The translations under genes were made by a program, and so were the position numbers. A stretch of DNA of 30,127 bases from JBMNHG01 sp045627705 (GTDB lineage Bacteria; Verrucomicrobiota; Kiritimatiellia; RFP12; JBMNHG01). This document shows, in pieces, positions 23,758-30,127 of the stretch (position 1 is its first letter; every line of letters starts with the position of its first letter). The stretch covers positions 1-30,127 of the forward strand of contig JAZQOE010000085.1 of NCBI GenBank assembly GCA_045627705.1, written 5' to 3'. The notes beneath the pieces were generated by a model. The model was given only the letters and a program-made list of their open reading frames with translations, was not told the origin of the DNA and made no database searches.

Positions 23758-25950
23758 TCACGCAATGAATTCGATTTTGCCGGAGACACCATCCCGCGAG
23801 ACGCCCGGAAGGCGGACATCCGCCGTGACACCCTTTGGCAAGGCCGCAGTGAACTTGACCTTGCCATCTGGCAGGCGCTTCCATTCAGTGCGGATTTCTC
23901 CGAACGCAGTTTCGCGGCGCGCCGCGAAATGGTCGAGTCCATCGACGAAGCATGGCTGCAGGGTGACGTGCTTGAAGCCCGGCTTGTCAAACGACGGCCT
24001 GATGCCGCCGAGATATTCGAAGGCCCATGCCGAAGGATCGCCGAACATGATGTGGTTGAGCGCTGCGCAGTCGCCCCATTGCTCGTGGAGGGATGTCGCG
24101 CCTTCCGCGACCCAGTGTCCCCAGCCAGGGAATTCAGTCTGCGTGACCAGCCTGAACGCATCGTCGGCATAGCCATACGCTGATAGTACGCGCGTCACAT
24201 ACTTCGCGCCAAGGATGCCGAAATCTACCTTGTGGTTGTTAGCGCGGACCTTTCCGGCGAGGATGGCGACAGTCTTTTGCGCCCAGTCAGGCTCGGCCAT
24301 TCCGAAATAGACTGCGGCGGCGAGGGAAGTCCATTCGTCATTGGCGTAATGTCCATCGCCCTTGTAGTACGCCTTGTTGAAGGCGATGCGGATTTCCTCG
24401 GCGCGGCGCGCGAGACGGGCGGTGTCATCATCCTTGCCAAGCAAGCGCGCGAACGCGGCGGCGCGCAGCGTGTCGAGGTAATAGTAGCCGGTGTTCGTGA
24501 GGGATGCGGGCGCCGCGCGCGATTCATCGACGGGGCACCAGTCGCCGAGGCCGAAATCGACTATTCCATTGAACGACATCTCATCGAGGTGGCGCAGATA
24601 AAGGATCATCGCGGGGTAGAAGCGGCGGATGATGGTGTCGTCGCCCTCGAAGCGATAAAGCTGGTATGCGGCCTCGAATAGGAGCGAATCCCATGCGGGG
24701 CCGTTGCCCCACTCGTAGCCCCAGCCGGATGTCGGCGCGATGCACGAGAGTGTTCCATCCGGGCGCTGCGTATCGACGAGCATCTGGGCGAAGTGTATGT
24801 AGCCATCGGCCGCGTGGAAGTTCCAGAGGCCGGTTTCGCACGCGACATTGGCATCGCCCGTCCAGCCGTTCTTTTCGCGGTGCGGGCAGTCGGTCGGGAA
24901 GCCGACGAAGTTCGAAAGGTAGCTGCGGATGGTGAGTTCCTGGAGCCTGTCGAGAATCTTCGACGAAGACTTGAACGAACCGGCGGGGGCGAAATCCGAA
25001 TGGACAAAACGTGCGCGGATCGCCTTGAGCTTCGCCTTGCCTTCGACGCGGACTTTCGCGTATTGGAAGCCGTGGAAGGTAAAGCGCGGATGCCACGATT
25101 CCGCAGCGCCGCCGCGGAGGGTGTATTCATCGTGCTGGAATTTTCCGGACTTAACGAAGATGTCGATGTTCGACTGGTCGAGGTCTCCATCGGGCGTGAT
25201 CTTTTCGGCATAGTCGATAGTGACCTTCGCGCCAGCTTCTCCGGCCACGTCGATCTCGCACCAACCCGCGATGTTGCGGCCGAAATCATAGACAGTGCCG
25301 CCATCTTTCGTGGCCTTGTGCGAGACGGGCTTGTACGAGTCTGTCGCGCGGCAGGGAGCGCCGTCTTCCTCGACGATTATCCCGCCGGGCGAGAAGACGC
25401 GCATCGCGCGCTTCCATCCTGTTTCCTTTAAGTCGGGATCGGAGAATCCGGGGACTTCCTTGCGGGCGTCGTAGTGTTCGCCGTTGCGGAGCGCGTTGAA
25501 GACGATCGGCGAAGGATGGATCTTCCATGTGTCGTCGGAGCGGACTGCGATTCGGCCGTCGATCGCGAGTTCGCAGATCAGCTTTGGCGAGCCGCGCCAG
25601 CCGGCGTTGTGGAAGAGCCAGACATTTTCCGTGAAGCAGTTGAACCAGCCGTTGCCGAGAAGGACGGCAATCGCGTTCTTGCCGGGACGGAGCAGCTTCG
25701 CGACATCGTATGCGATGTAGGAGACGCGGCGGTCGAACTGCGTCGTCGTCGGCGCAAGTTCGCGATCGTCGGCCTTCTTCCCGTTCACGTAAAGCTCATG
25801 CCAGCCCGCAGTGCAGAGGAATAGGGTTGCCGTCTTCGGGGCGGACTTGAGTGTGAAGGTCTTGCGGAGATACGGCGCCGCGGAATCGGGACTCATCGTG
25901 TCCGCGGTAATCCATTTGGCTGTCCAGGTGCGCATTGTCTGTTCACTCAT
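23758..25950 (-). CDS. GH78-like alpha-L-rhamnosidase
   Basis: A 730-residue glycoside hydrolase. The N-terminal beta domains contain AKWITADTMSPDSAAPYLRK, WHELYVNGKKADDRELAPTT and YDFGRNIAGWCEIDV, standard bacterial rhamnosidase blocks. The (alpha/alpha)6 catalytic domain includes D354-C-P-H-R-E359-KNGWTGDA, matching the DCPxRxExxGWtGD acidic cluster, and GATSLHE623QWGD with the expected second glutamate. A C-terminal beta domain ends the protein. It lacks a signal peptide and the extra N-terminal Ig-like domain of longer family members (about 900-1000 residues), so it is probably cytoplasmic and acts on imported rhamnosides. AAGGAG precedes the ATG. ligA lies 36 nt upstream on the same strand. 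Confidence 0.9.
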   Translation of the reverse strand: MSEQTMRTWTAKWITADTMSPDSAAPYLRKTFTLKSAPKTATLFLCTAGWHELYVNGKKADDRELAPTTTQFDRRVSYIAYDVAKLLRPGKNAIAVLLGNGWFNCFTENVWLFHNAGWRGSPKLICELAIDGRIAVRSDDTWKIHPSPIVFNALRNGEHYDARKEVPGFSDPDLKETGWKRAMRVFSPGGIIVEEDGAPCRATDSYKPVSHKATKDGGTVYDFGRNIAGWCEIDVAGEAGAKVTIDYAEKITPDGDLDQSNIDIFVKSGKFQHDEYTLRGGAAESWHPRFTFHGFQYAKVRVEGKAKLKAIRARFVHSDFAPAGSFKSSSKILDRLQELTIRSYLSNFVGFPTDCPHREKNGWTGDANVACETGLWNFHAADGYIHFAQMLVDTQRPDGTLSCIAPTSGWGYEWGNGPAWDSLLFEAAYQLYRFEGDDTIIRRFYPAMILYLRHLDEMSFNGIVDFGLGDWCPVDESRAAPASLTNTGYYYLDTLRAAAFARLLGKDDDTARLARRAEEIRIAFNKAYYKGDGHYANDEWTSLAAAVYFGMAEPDWAQKTVAILAGKVRANNHKVDFGILGAKYVTRVLSAYGYADDAFRLVTQTEFPGWGHWVAEGATSLHEQWGDCAALNHIMFGDPSAWAFEYLGGIRPSFDKPGFKHVTLQPCFVDGLDHFAARRETAFGEIRTEWKRLPDGKVKFTAALPKGVTADVRLPGVSRDGVSGKIEFIA
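23910..23929. repeat. Perfect 20-bp palindrome centred on GGCGCGCC in the rhamnosidase gene
   Basis: TTTCGCGGCGCGCCGCGAAA is self-complementary over 20 bp. It encodes FAARRET near the rhamnosidase C-terminus, a different reading frame and flank from the KNGAP elements, so it is a looser relative sharing only the GGCGCGCC core. Confidence 0.5.
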
Positions 25951-25986
25951 GTGAATACTCCTTGGATGTTTCGGGATTGACGTTGC

Positions 25987-28038
25987 TCATATCTCGCCGA
26001 ATCTGGCGATGAAATCCTCTTCCGAGATGACGGGTATGCCAAGTTCCATGGCCTTCTTGTTCTTGCCGGACGTGGAGGCGATGTCGTTGTTGATGAGGAA
26101 GCTCGTTGACTTCGATACCGAACCCGCGACCTTGCCGCCCGCTCCCTCGATGCGGGACTTGAGTTCCGCGCGGTTCTTCCAGTGGAAGACGTCGCCGGTG
26201 ATCACGAATGTGAGGCCGCCGCAAACGCCAGTCGCAGCCGGCGGCACGTACTCTTCGAGTTCAAGCTGCGAGAGCAGGTCATCGACAAGCGCGATATGCG
26301 CTGGATCGGCGCACCACTTTACGAATGCCGCTGATTTGCCTGGACCGATGCCGTCGATTTCGGCGAAGACGTTTTCGCCCGGATCAAAGAGGTCGGCAGG
26401 ATGCGCCGCCGCCTTCGCCTTGTCGAACAGTTCGCGAAGGCCGTATGCCCCGAGAAGGCGCTTCGCGACGTCGATGCCGCATAGCGGGATCGAAAGCGCC
26501 ACAAGGAATTGCGGGGTGGGGCGCTTGCGGGCCTTTTCAATTGATTCCGAGATATTGACGGCCGAACGCTGTCCGAATCCATCCATCACGGCGATGTCGA
26601 ACTTGTGTTCGCCTAGGCGGTAGATGTCGGCGAAGGTCTTGATCCATCCCTTGTTCACGAATTTCGCGAGCGTCTCGCCAGCTAGTCCGTCGATATCCAT
26701 GCCGTCCTTCGAGACGAACCTCATGAACTTGCGGAGCTCGCGCGCGGCGCATGAAGGATTCGAGCAGCGCAGCGACTTCGTGCCGCTTTCCGCTTCGTTC
26801 ACGAACGTGGGCGCACCGCAAACAGGACACGTCGCGGGGATTTCGAGTTCGCCGACTGAACGTGTGACGGCCACGACCTTCGGGATAATCTTGTTCGCCT
26901 TGATCACGGATAGTTCCGTGCCGGGGCCGCCGATGCCTAATCGCTCGCATTCGGAGATGTTGCAGAGCGAGGCGCGCTTCACGGTCGTGCCTTCAAGCTG
27001 GACTGGAGAGAACACCGCGACAGGCGAGATCGATGCGACCGCGCACGACCACTCGATTCGCTCGAGGGTTGTGGCGGCGGTTTCGTCCTGCCACTTGAAG
27101 GCGAAGCCCGCGCGCGTTGCGTGGTGGCCAGTGACGCTGCCGGTCCTTGCGTATTCGGTATCGTCGTATGTCACGACAAGCCCATCGACGGGGAAGGGGT
27201 TTTCGCTGTCTGTTACCTTTTGCGTCCAGCGATCGATCGCGGCCTGTAGCGTCGCGGTATCCGGCGAGTCGATCCGCTCGCGCTCGACGGGATTCAGCCC
27301 GATGTCGCGCAGGAAGTCCATGCGCGCGCCCCACGAGGAGAGCGCGGTGCTGCTGTCGACGGCGGGGGCGCCGTCGCAACGCACATCCCCGCCGTCGCAA
27401 TGCACCAGTGTGAAAGGGATCCACTGCAGATTGCGCGGGCGCAGTTCTTCGACATCCTTTAGCGACAGCGAACCGGAGGCGAGATTGCGCGGGTTGGCAT
27501 ATTCCTCGGTGCTTTGCGCGGCGAACGCCTCGAAGTCCGCGTAAGAGATGACGGCCTCGCCGCGGACGACCAGGTGCCCCTGCGCCTTGACGCTTGCGGG
27601 GATTCCACGTATGGCGGGCGCGAGATTTGTGATGTTCGTACCGATGTGGCCGTCGCCGCGAGTGACGACCTTTGCCAGCTTGCCGTTTTCGTAGGTAACG
27701 ACGAGCGTAAGGCCATCGAGCTTCCATGAAAGCCAGATCGGGCGGCCCTCGGCCCATGCCGCGACTTCGGCTACGCTTTTGGTCTTCGCGAGCGAGAGCG
27801 CGGGGAATTCATGCGCTTCCTTTTGTCCGGCCTCTGCGGAATCGGTTGAGACGCGTTGCGTCGGGCTGTCCGGGAGGACGACTCCAGTCTCCGTCTCCAT
27901 TTCCTTGAGACGGTCGAAAAGCGCGTCCCACTCGAAGTCGGTCATCAGTTCGCCGCGCCCGCCATAGTATGCGTCGGCCGCCTCGTTGAGCCGGTCGATC
28001 AATCCACGCATTGCGGCGAGCTTTTCGGAATCATTCAT
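25987..28038 (-). CDS. ligA: NAD-dependent DNA ligase LigA
   Basis: A 683-residue LigA. The Ia/adenylation domain has the nucleotidyl lysine in WLSWKLDGLTLVVTYENGKL, VTRGDGHIG, VVRGEAVISY and YANPRNLASGSLS. An OB-fold, the four-cysteine zinc finger (CPVCGAPTF...CSNPSCAAR), helix-hairpin-helix repeats (FAEIDGIGPGKSAAF) and a C-terminal BRCT domain (GLTFVITGDVFHWKNRAELK) follow. It seals nicks in replication and repair. The motifs differ from the standard ExKxDGxA, GEDVT and AAGSLRQLD: here they read SWKLDGLT, GTNIT and ASGSLSLKD. This resembles a variant LigA group I associate with Clostridia. The ATG (complement of 28036-28038) fits the domain start; an upstream in-frame GTG at 28056 is possible. 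Confidence 0.93.
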   Translation of the reverse strand: MNDSEKLAAMRGLIDRLNEAADAYYGGRGELMTDFEWDALFDRLKEMETETGVVLPDSPTQRVSTDSAEAGQKEAHEFPALSLAKTKSVAEVAAWAEGRPIWLSWKLDGLTLVVTYENGKLAKVVTRGDGHIGTNITNLAPAIRGIPASVKAQGHLVVRGEAVISYADFEAFAAQSTEEYANPRNLASGSLSLKDVEELRPRNLQWIPFTLVHCDGGDVRCDGAPAVDSSTALSSWGARMDFLRDIGLNPVERERIDSPDTATLQAAIDRWTQKVTDSENPFPVDGLVVTYDDTEYARTGSVTGHHATRAGFAFKWQDETAATTLERIEWSCAVASISPVAVFSPVQLEGTTVKRASLCNISECERLGIGGPGTELSVIKANKIIPKVVAVTRSVGELEIPATCPVCGAPTFVNEAESGTKSLRCSNPSCAARELRKFMRFVSKDGMDIDGLAGETLAKFVNKGWIKTFADIYRLGEHKFDIAVMDGFGQRSAVNISESIEKARKRPTPQFLVALSIPLCGIDVAKRLLGAYGLRELFDKAKAAAHPADLFDPGENVFAEIDGIGPGKSAAFVKWCADPAHIALVDDLLSQLELEEYVPPAATGVCGGLTFVITGDVFHWKNRAELKSRIEGAGGKVAGSVSKSTSFLINNDIASTSGKNKKAMELGIPVISEEDFIARFGEI

Positions 28039-28044
28039 GGCGGG

Positions 28045-28050
28045 ATTGTA
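28045..28050 (-). promoter_or_regulatory. Candidate -10 box six bases before the ligA start
   Basis: TACAAT (reverse strand) is followed by CCCGCC and then the ligA ATG. No Shine-Dalgarno sequence is present. Transcription would begin at the ATG itself, giving a leaderless mRNA. No good -35 box is visible. Confidence 0.35.
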
Positions 28051-28085
28051 GCACACTTCGAGATTGGATGGATTGAAATAAACAT

Positions 28086-28115
28086 TTGACTCGATGGCGG
28101 TGCGGATTCTATCTT
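28086..28115 (+). promoter_or_regulatory. Candidate promoter for the NhaC-type antiporter
   Basis: TTGACT at 28086-28091, an 18-nt spacer and TATCTT at 28110-28115 lie about 60 nt before the ATG at 28175, in the divergent gap with ligA. The -10 box is imperfect. Confidence 0.5.
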
Positions 28116-28130
28116 TTTCACCATCCTAAA

Positions 28131-28145
28131 CCCCCACTTTGGGGG
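28131..28145 (+). other. Short GC hairpin in the antiporter mRNA leader
   Basis: CCCCC, ACTTT, GGGGG forms a 5-bp all-GC stem with a 5-nt loop, placed between the predicted transcription start and the ribosome site AAAGG. It may stabilise the 5' end or be incidental. Confidence 0.3.
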
Positions 28146-28174
28146 CAGGTACCAACGGATCGTAGAAAGGCAAC

Positions 28175-30046
28175 ATGAAAAGAAGTCTCGCCTGTCTCCT
28201 GACCGTCGCCGCTGCGGCGACATTCGCGTTCGTCCCTTCATCGCGCGCACAGGAGGCCGATGCCTCCCCGATAGCCTCGACCATCGAGGCCGTGAAGGAG
28301 TTTGGTGAAAAAACCGCCGATGCGGTCAAGGATGTCGCGGTCGCTACGCTCGACAAGGTCGCCGAGTTGTCGGACAGCGCTGCGGAAGCGATCAAGGAAA
28401 CCAAGGCGCCCGATTTCAATGACATGGCTACCGCCAAGGAGTATGTCGATAACTACGCCGACAATGTCCAGAGCGATCCGGAGTTCAAGGCGCACGAAGC
28501 GCAGGCGCTCGTGACCATCCGCAGGGAAAACAAGTTCTTCGGCACCTTCTGGGCCGTCTTCCCGCCCTTGCTGGCCATCATTCTCGCACTCATCACAAAG
28601 GAAGTTTACTCGGCGCTCTTCCTCGGCATAGTGTCGGGCGGCCTGCTTTATTCCAACTTCGGTTTCGAAGGCACGGTCACGCACGTGATGAGCGACGGTT
28701 TCATTTCGTCGATTGCCGACAGCTACAACATCGGCATCCTCATCTTCCTCGTGCTCCTTGGCGCCCTTGTCTCGATGATGAACAAGACCGGTGCTTCCGC
28801 CGCCTTCGGCCGCTGGGCGCAGTCCCACATCAAGAGCCGTGTCGGCGCGCAGATCGCCACGATCATCCTCGGCATGTTGATATTCGTCGATGACTACTTC
28901 AACTGCCTCACGGTTGGTTCCGTGATGTATCCTGTCACGAAGGCAAAGAAGATTTCCAGCGCCAAGCTCGCGTATCTGATCGACGCGACCGCGGCGCCGA
29001 TCTGCATCATCGCGCCGATTTCCTCGTGGGCGGCAGCCGTCGCCGGTTTCGCCGCCGGCGCTGGCGCGGCGAGCGGATTCTCCCTGTTCATCAACGCGAT
29101 CCCCTACAACTTCTATGCGATCCTCACGATCGTGATGATGTTCTTCCTCGCTTGCACCGGACTCGATTTCGGCCCCATGAAGAAGCATGAGGACGCCGCT
29201 GCCGCAGGCAACGACCTGGCAGCCCTTGAGAAGGCGACGAACGCTCTCGCGAAGAACGACAAGGGCAGGGTCATCGACCTTGTGATCCCCGTCATCGTCC
29301 TCATCATCGCGTGCGTGATCGGCATGATCTATTCCGGCGGTTTCTTTGGCGAGGACAATCCGGGCTTTGTCCAGGCCTTCTCCGATTCCGATGCGTCGGT
29401 CGGCCTCGTCTATGGTTCGATCTTCGCGCTTGTATTCTCGGTGATCTTCTACCTCTGCCGCCGCGTAATCTCCTTCAAGGACTGCATGGATTCCTTCCCC
29501 GAAGGGTTCAAGGCCATGGTTCCCGCGATCATGATCCTCTGCTGCGCCTGGACGCTCAAGGCGATGACAGACTCGCTCGGCGCGAAGGTTTTCATCTCCG
29601 ACCTCATCAACGGGCCCGCAGCCTCGCTCCGCGCCTTCCTCCCGGCAATCATCTTCCTGATCGCCTGCGTCCTCGCATTTGCCTCCGGCACCTCGTGGGG
29701 CACCTTCGGCATCCTCATCCCGATTGTCCTCGCGGCCATTCCAGGCAGCGACATGACAATCATCGCGGTTTCCGCCTGCATGGCCGGCGCGGTTTGCGGC
29801 GACCACTGCTCGCCTATTTCCGATACGACGATCATGGCTTCGGCCGGCGCGCAGTGCAACCACATCGACCATGTCAACACGCAGCTCCCATACGCGGTTC
29901 TCGTCGCTGCCGTCTCCTTCGTGAGCTACATCGTCGCGGCGTTCGTGATCAAGTGGCAGATCGCCCTTCCGATCGCGATCATCCTGATGATCGTGGTTCT
30001 GAGCGTCATGCGTTTCTTCAGCAAGAAATGCCCCTGCTGCAAGTAA
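28175..30046 (+). CDS. NhaC-type Na+/H+ antiporter with an exported N-terminal extension
   Basis: A 623-residue membrane protein. Residues about 120-615 hold many transmembrane helices with NhaC-family blocks: GMLIFVDDYFNCLTVGSVMY, APICIIAPISSWAAA, FASGTSWGTFGILIPI and GDHCSPISDTT. Such proteins exchange Na+ (or amino acids/malate-lactate in relatives) for H+ across the inner membrane. Unusually, it begins with a signal-peptide-like MKRSLACLLTVAAAATFAFV, ending SRAQ. An Ala/Glu/Lys-rich, probably amphipathic helical stretch (about 27-115) then precedes the first membrane helix. The C-terminus ends KKCPCCK. AAAGG precedes the ATG. The terminator-like hairpin at 30077 follows directly, so the gene is likely monocistronic. 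Confidence 0.88.
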   Translation: MKRSLACLLTVAAAATFAFVPSSRAQEADASPIASTIEAVKEFGEKTADAVKDVAVATLDKVAELSDSAAEAIKETKAPDFNDMATAKEYVDNYADNVQSDPEFKAHEAQALVTIRRENKFFGTFWAVFPPLLAIILALITKEVYSALFLGIVSGGLLYSNFGFEGTVTHVMSDGFISSIADSYNIGILIFLVLLGALVSMMNKTGASAAFGRWAQSHIKSRVGAQIATIILGMLIFVDDYFNCLTVGSVMYPVTKAKKISSAKLAYLIDATAAPICIIAPISSWAAAVAGFAAGAGAASGFSLFINAIPYNFYAILTIVMMFFLACTGLDFGPMKKHEDAAAAGNDLAALEKATNALAKNDKGRVIDLVIPVIVLIIACVIGMIYSGGFFGEDNPGFVQAFSDSDASVGLVYGSIFALVFSVIFYLCRRVISFKDCMDSFPEGFKAMVPAIMILCCAWTLKAMTDSLGAKVFISDLINGPAASLRAFLPAIIFLIACVLAFASGTSWGTFGILIPIVLAAIPGSDMTIIAVSACMAGAVCGDHCSPISDTTIMASAGAQCNHIDHVNTQLPYAVLVAAVSFVSYIVAAFVIKWQIALPIAIILMIVVLSVMRFFSKKCPCCK

Positions 30047-30076
30047 TCGCTGGCGATTCTTTTTAAGCATCATAAA

Positions 30077-30126
30077 AAAAACGGCGCGCCGCGATTTGGA
30101 ACTCCAAATCGCGGCGCGCCGTTTTT
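30077..30126 (+). terminator. Long perfect hairpin terminator after the antiporter gene
   Basis: Two 24-nt arms (30077-30100 and 30103-30126) are perfect reverse complements separated by AC. They begin with AAAAACGGCGCGCCGCGATT and end in GGCGCGCCG plus a T run. The A run before and T run after make it usable in both directions. Each outer edge is the half-site AAAAACGGCGCGCCG seen in the three intragenic palindromes. The window ends one base later. Confidence 0.88.
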
Positions 30127-30127
30127 C

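Noticed and set aside
1..30127. tRNA, rRNA, CRISPR arrays, insertion sequences, attachment sites
   Set aside because: Read through on both strands; no cloverleaf, direct-repeat array, transposase or integrase signature was seen.

Overview
This 30.1 kb window is a GC-rich (roughly 60 % by eye), densely coded bacterial chromosome segment with ATG, GTG and TTG starts and many 4-nt stop/start overlaps. A TolC-like outer-membrane protein, a class B penicillin-binding protein, an FtsB-like protein and signal-peptide proteins point to a walled Gram-negative organism. The mix of genes, especially the polyketide-synthase-like proteins ending in a phosphopantetheinyl transferase and the signal-peptide NhaC antiporter, suggests the PVC group (Verrucomicrobiota/Kiritimatiellota/Lentisphaerota), possibly a gut lineage. 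That placement is inference; no rRNA gene is present. I saw no tRNA, rRNA, CRISPR array, transposase or phage gene.

Layout. (1) 1-2157: the 5' end of nadD (minus strand), a 344-bp divergent intergenic region, then a histidine phosphatase and the 23S rRNA methyltransferase rlmB. (2) 2154-5934, minus strand: efp, a strong hairpin terminator, a secreted TPR protein and a rhomboid protease. (3) 6150-10352, plus strand: a YchJ-like SEC-C protein, an unrecognised protein, a PBP2/FtsI-like transpeptidase and hemW, partly overlapping. (4) 10382-16781, plus strand: a promoter followed by four overlapping genes: an Lrp/AsnC regulator, a class I/II aminotransferase, a stand-alone ketosynthase, and a 1102-residue acyltransferase/dehydratase-like/phosphopantetheinyl-transferase protein. 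(5) 16838-23683, minus strand: amidohydrolase, rluB-type pseudouridine synthase, trmO, comM/yifB, family-4 uracil-DNA glycosylase, TolC-like protein and ftsB-like gene. (6) 23758-28038, minus strand: ligA followed by a GH78 rhamnosidase. (7) 28086-30127, plus strand: an NhaC-type antiporter with an unusual exported N-terminal extension, closed by a long perfect hairpin.

Two signals stand out. First, region 4 looks like a split megasynthase whose three recognisable catalytic sites have all changed: ketosynthase Cys to Ala, acyltransferase GHS to GLG, and dehydratase-like His to Cys. The reading frames and the C-terminal phosphopantetheinyl transferase motifs remain intact. This could be a non-catalytic or repurposed synthase system, or one in early decay. 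Second, a nearly identical palindrome built on CGGCGCGCCG flanked by A and T runs lies inside three unrelated genes (hemW, rluB, udg). It is read every time in the same frame as the peptide KNGAP(F/L)F in a variable or linker segment. The same half-site forms both edges of the terminator hairpin at the right end of the window.
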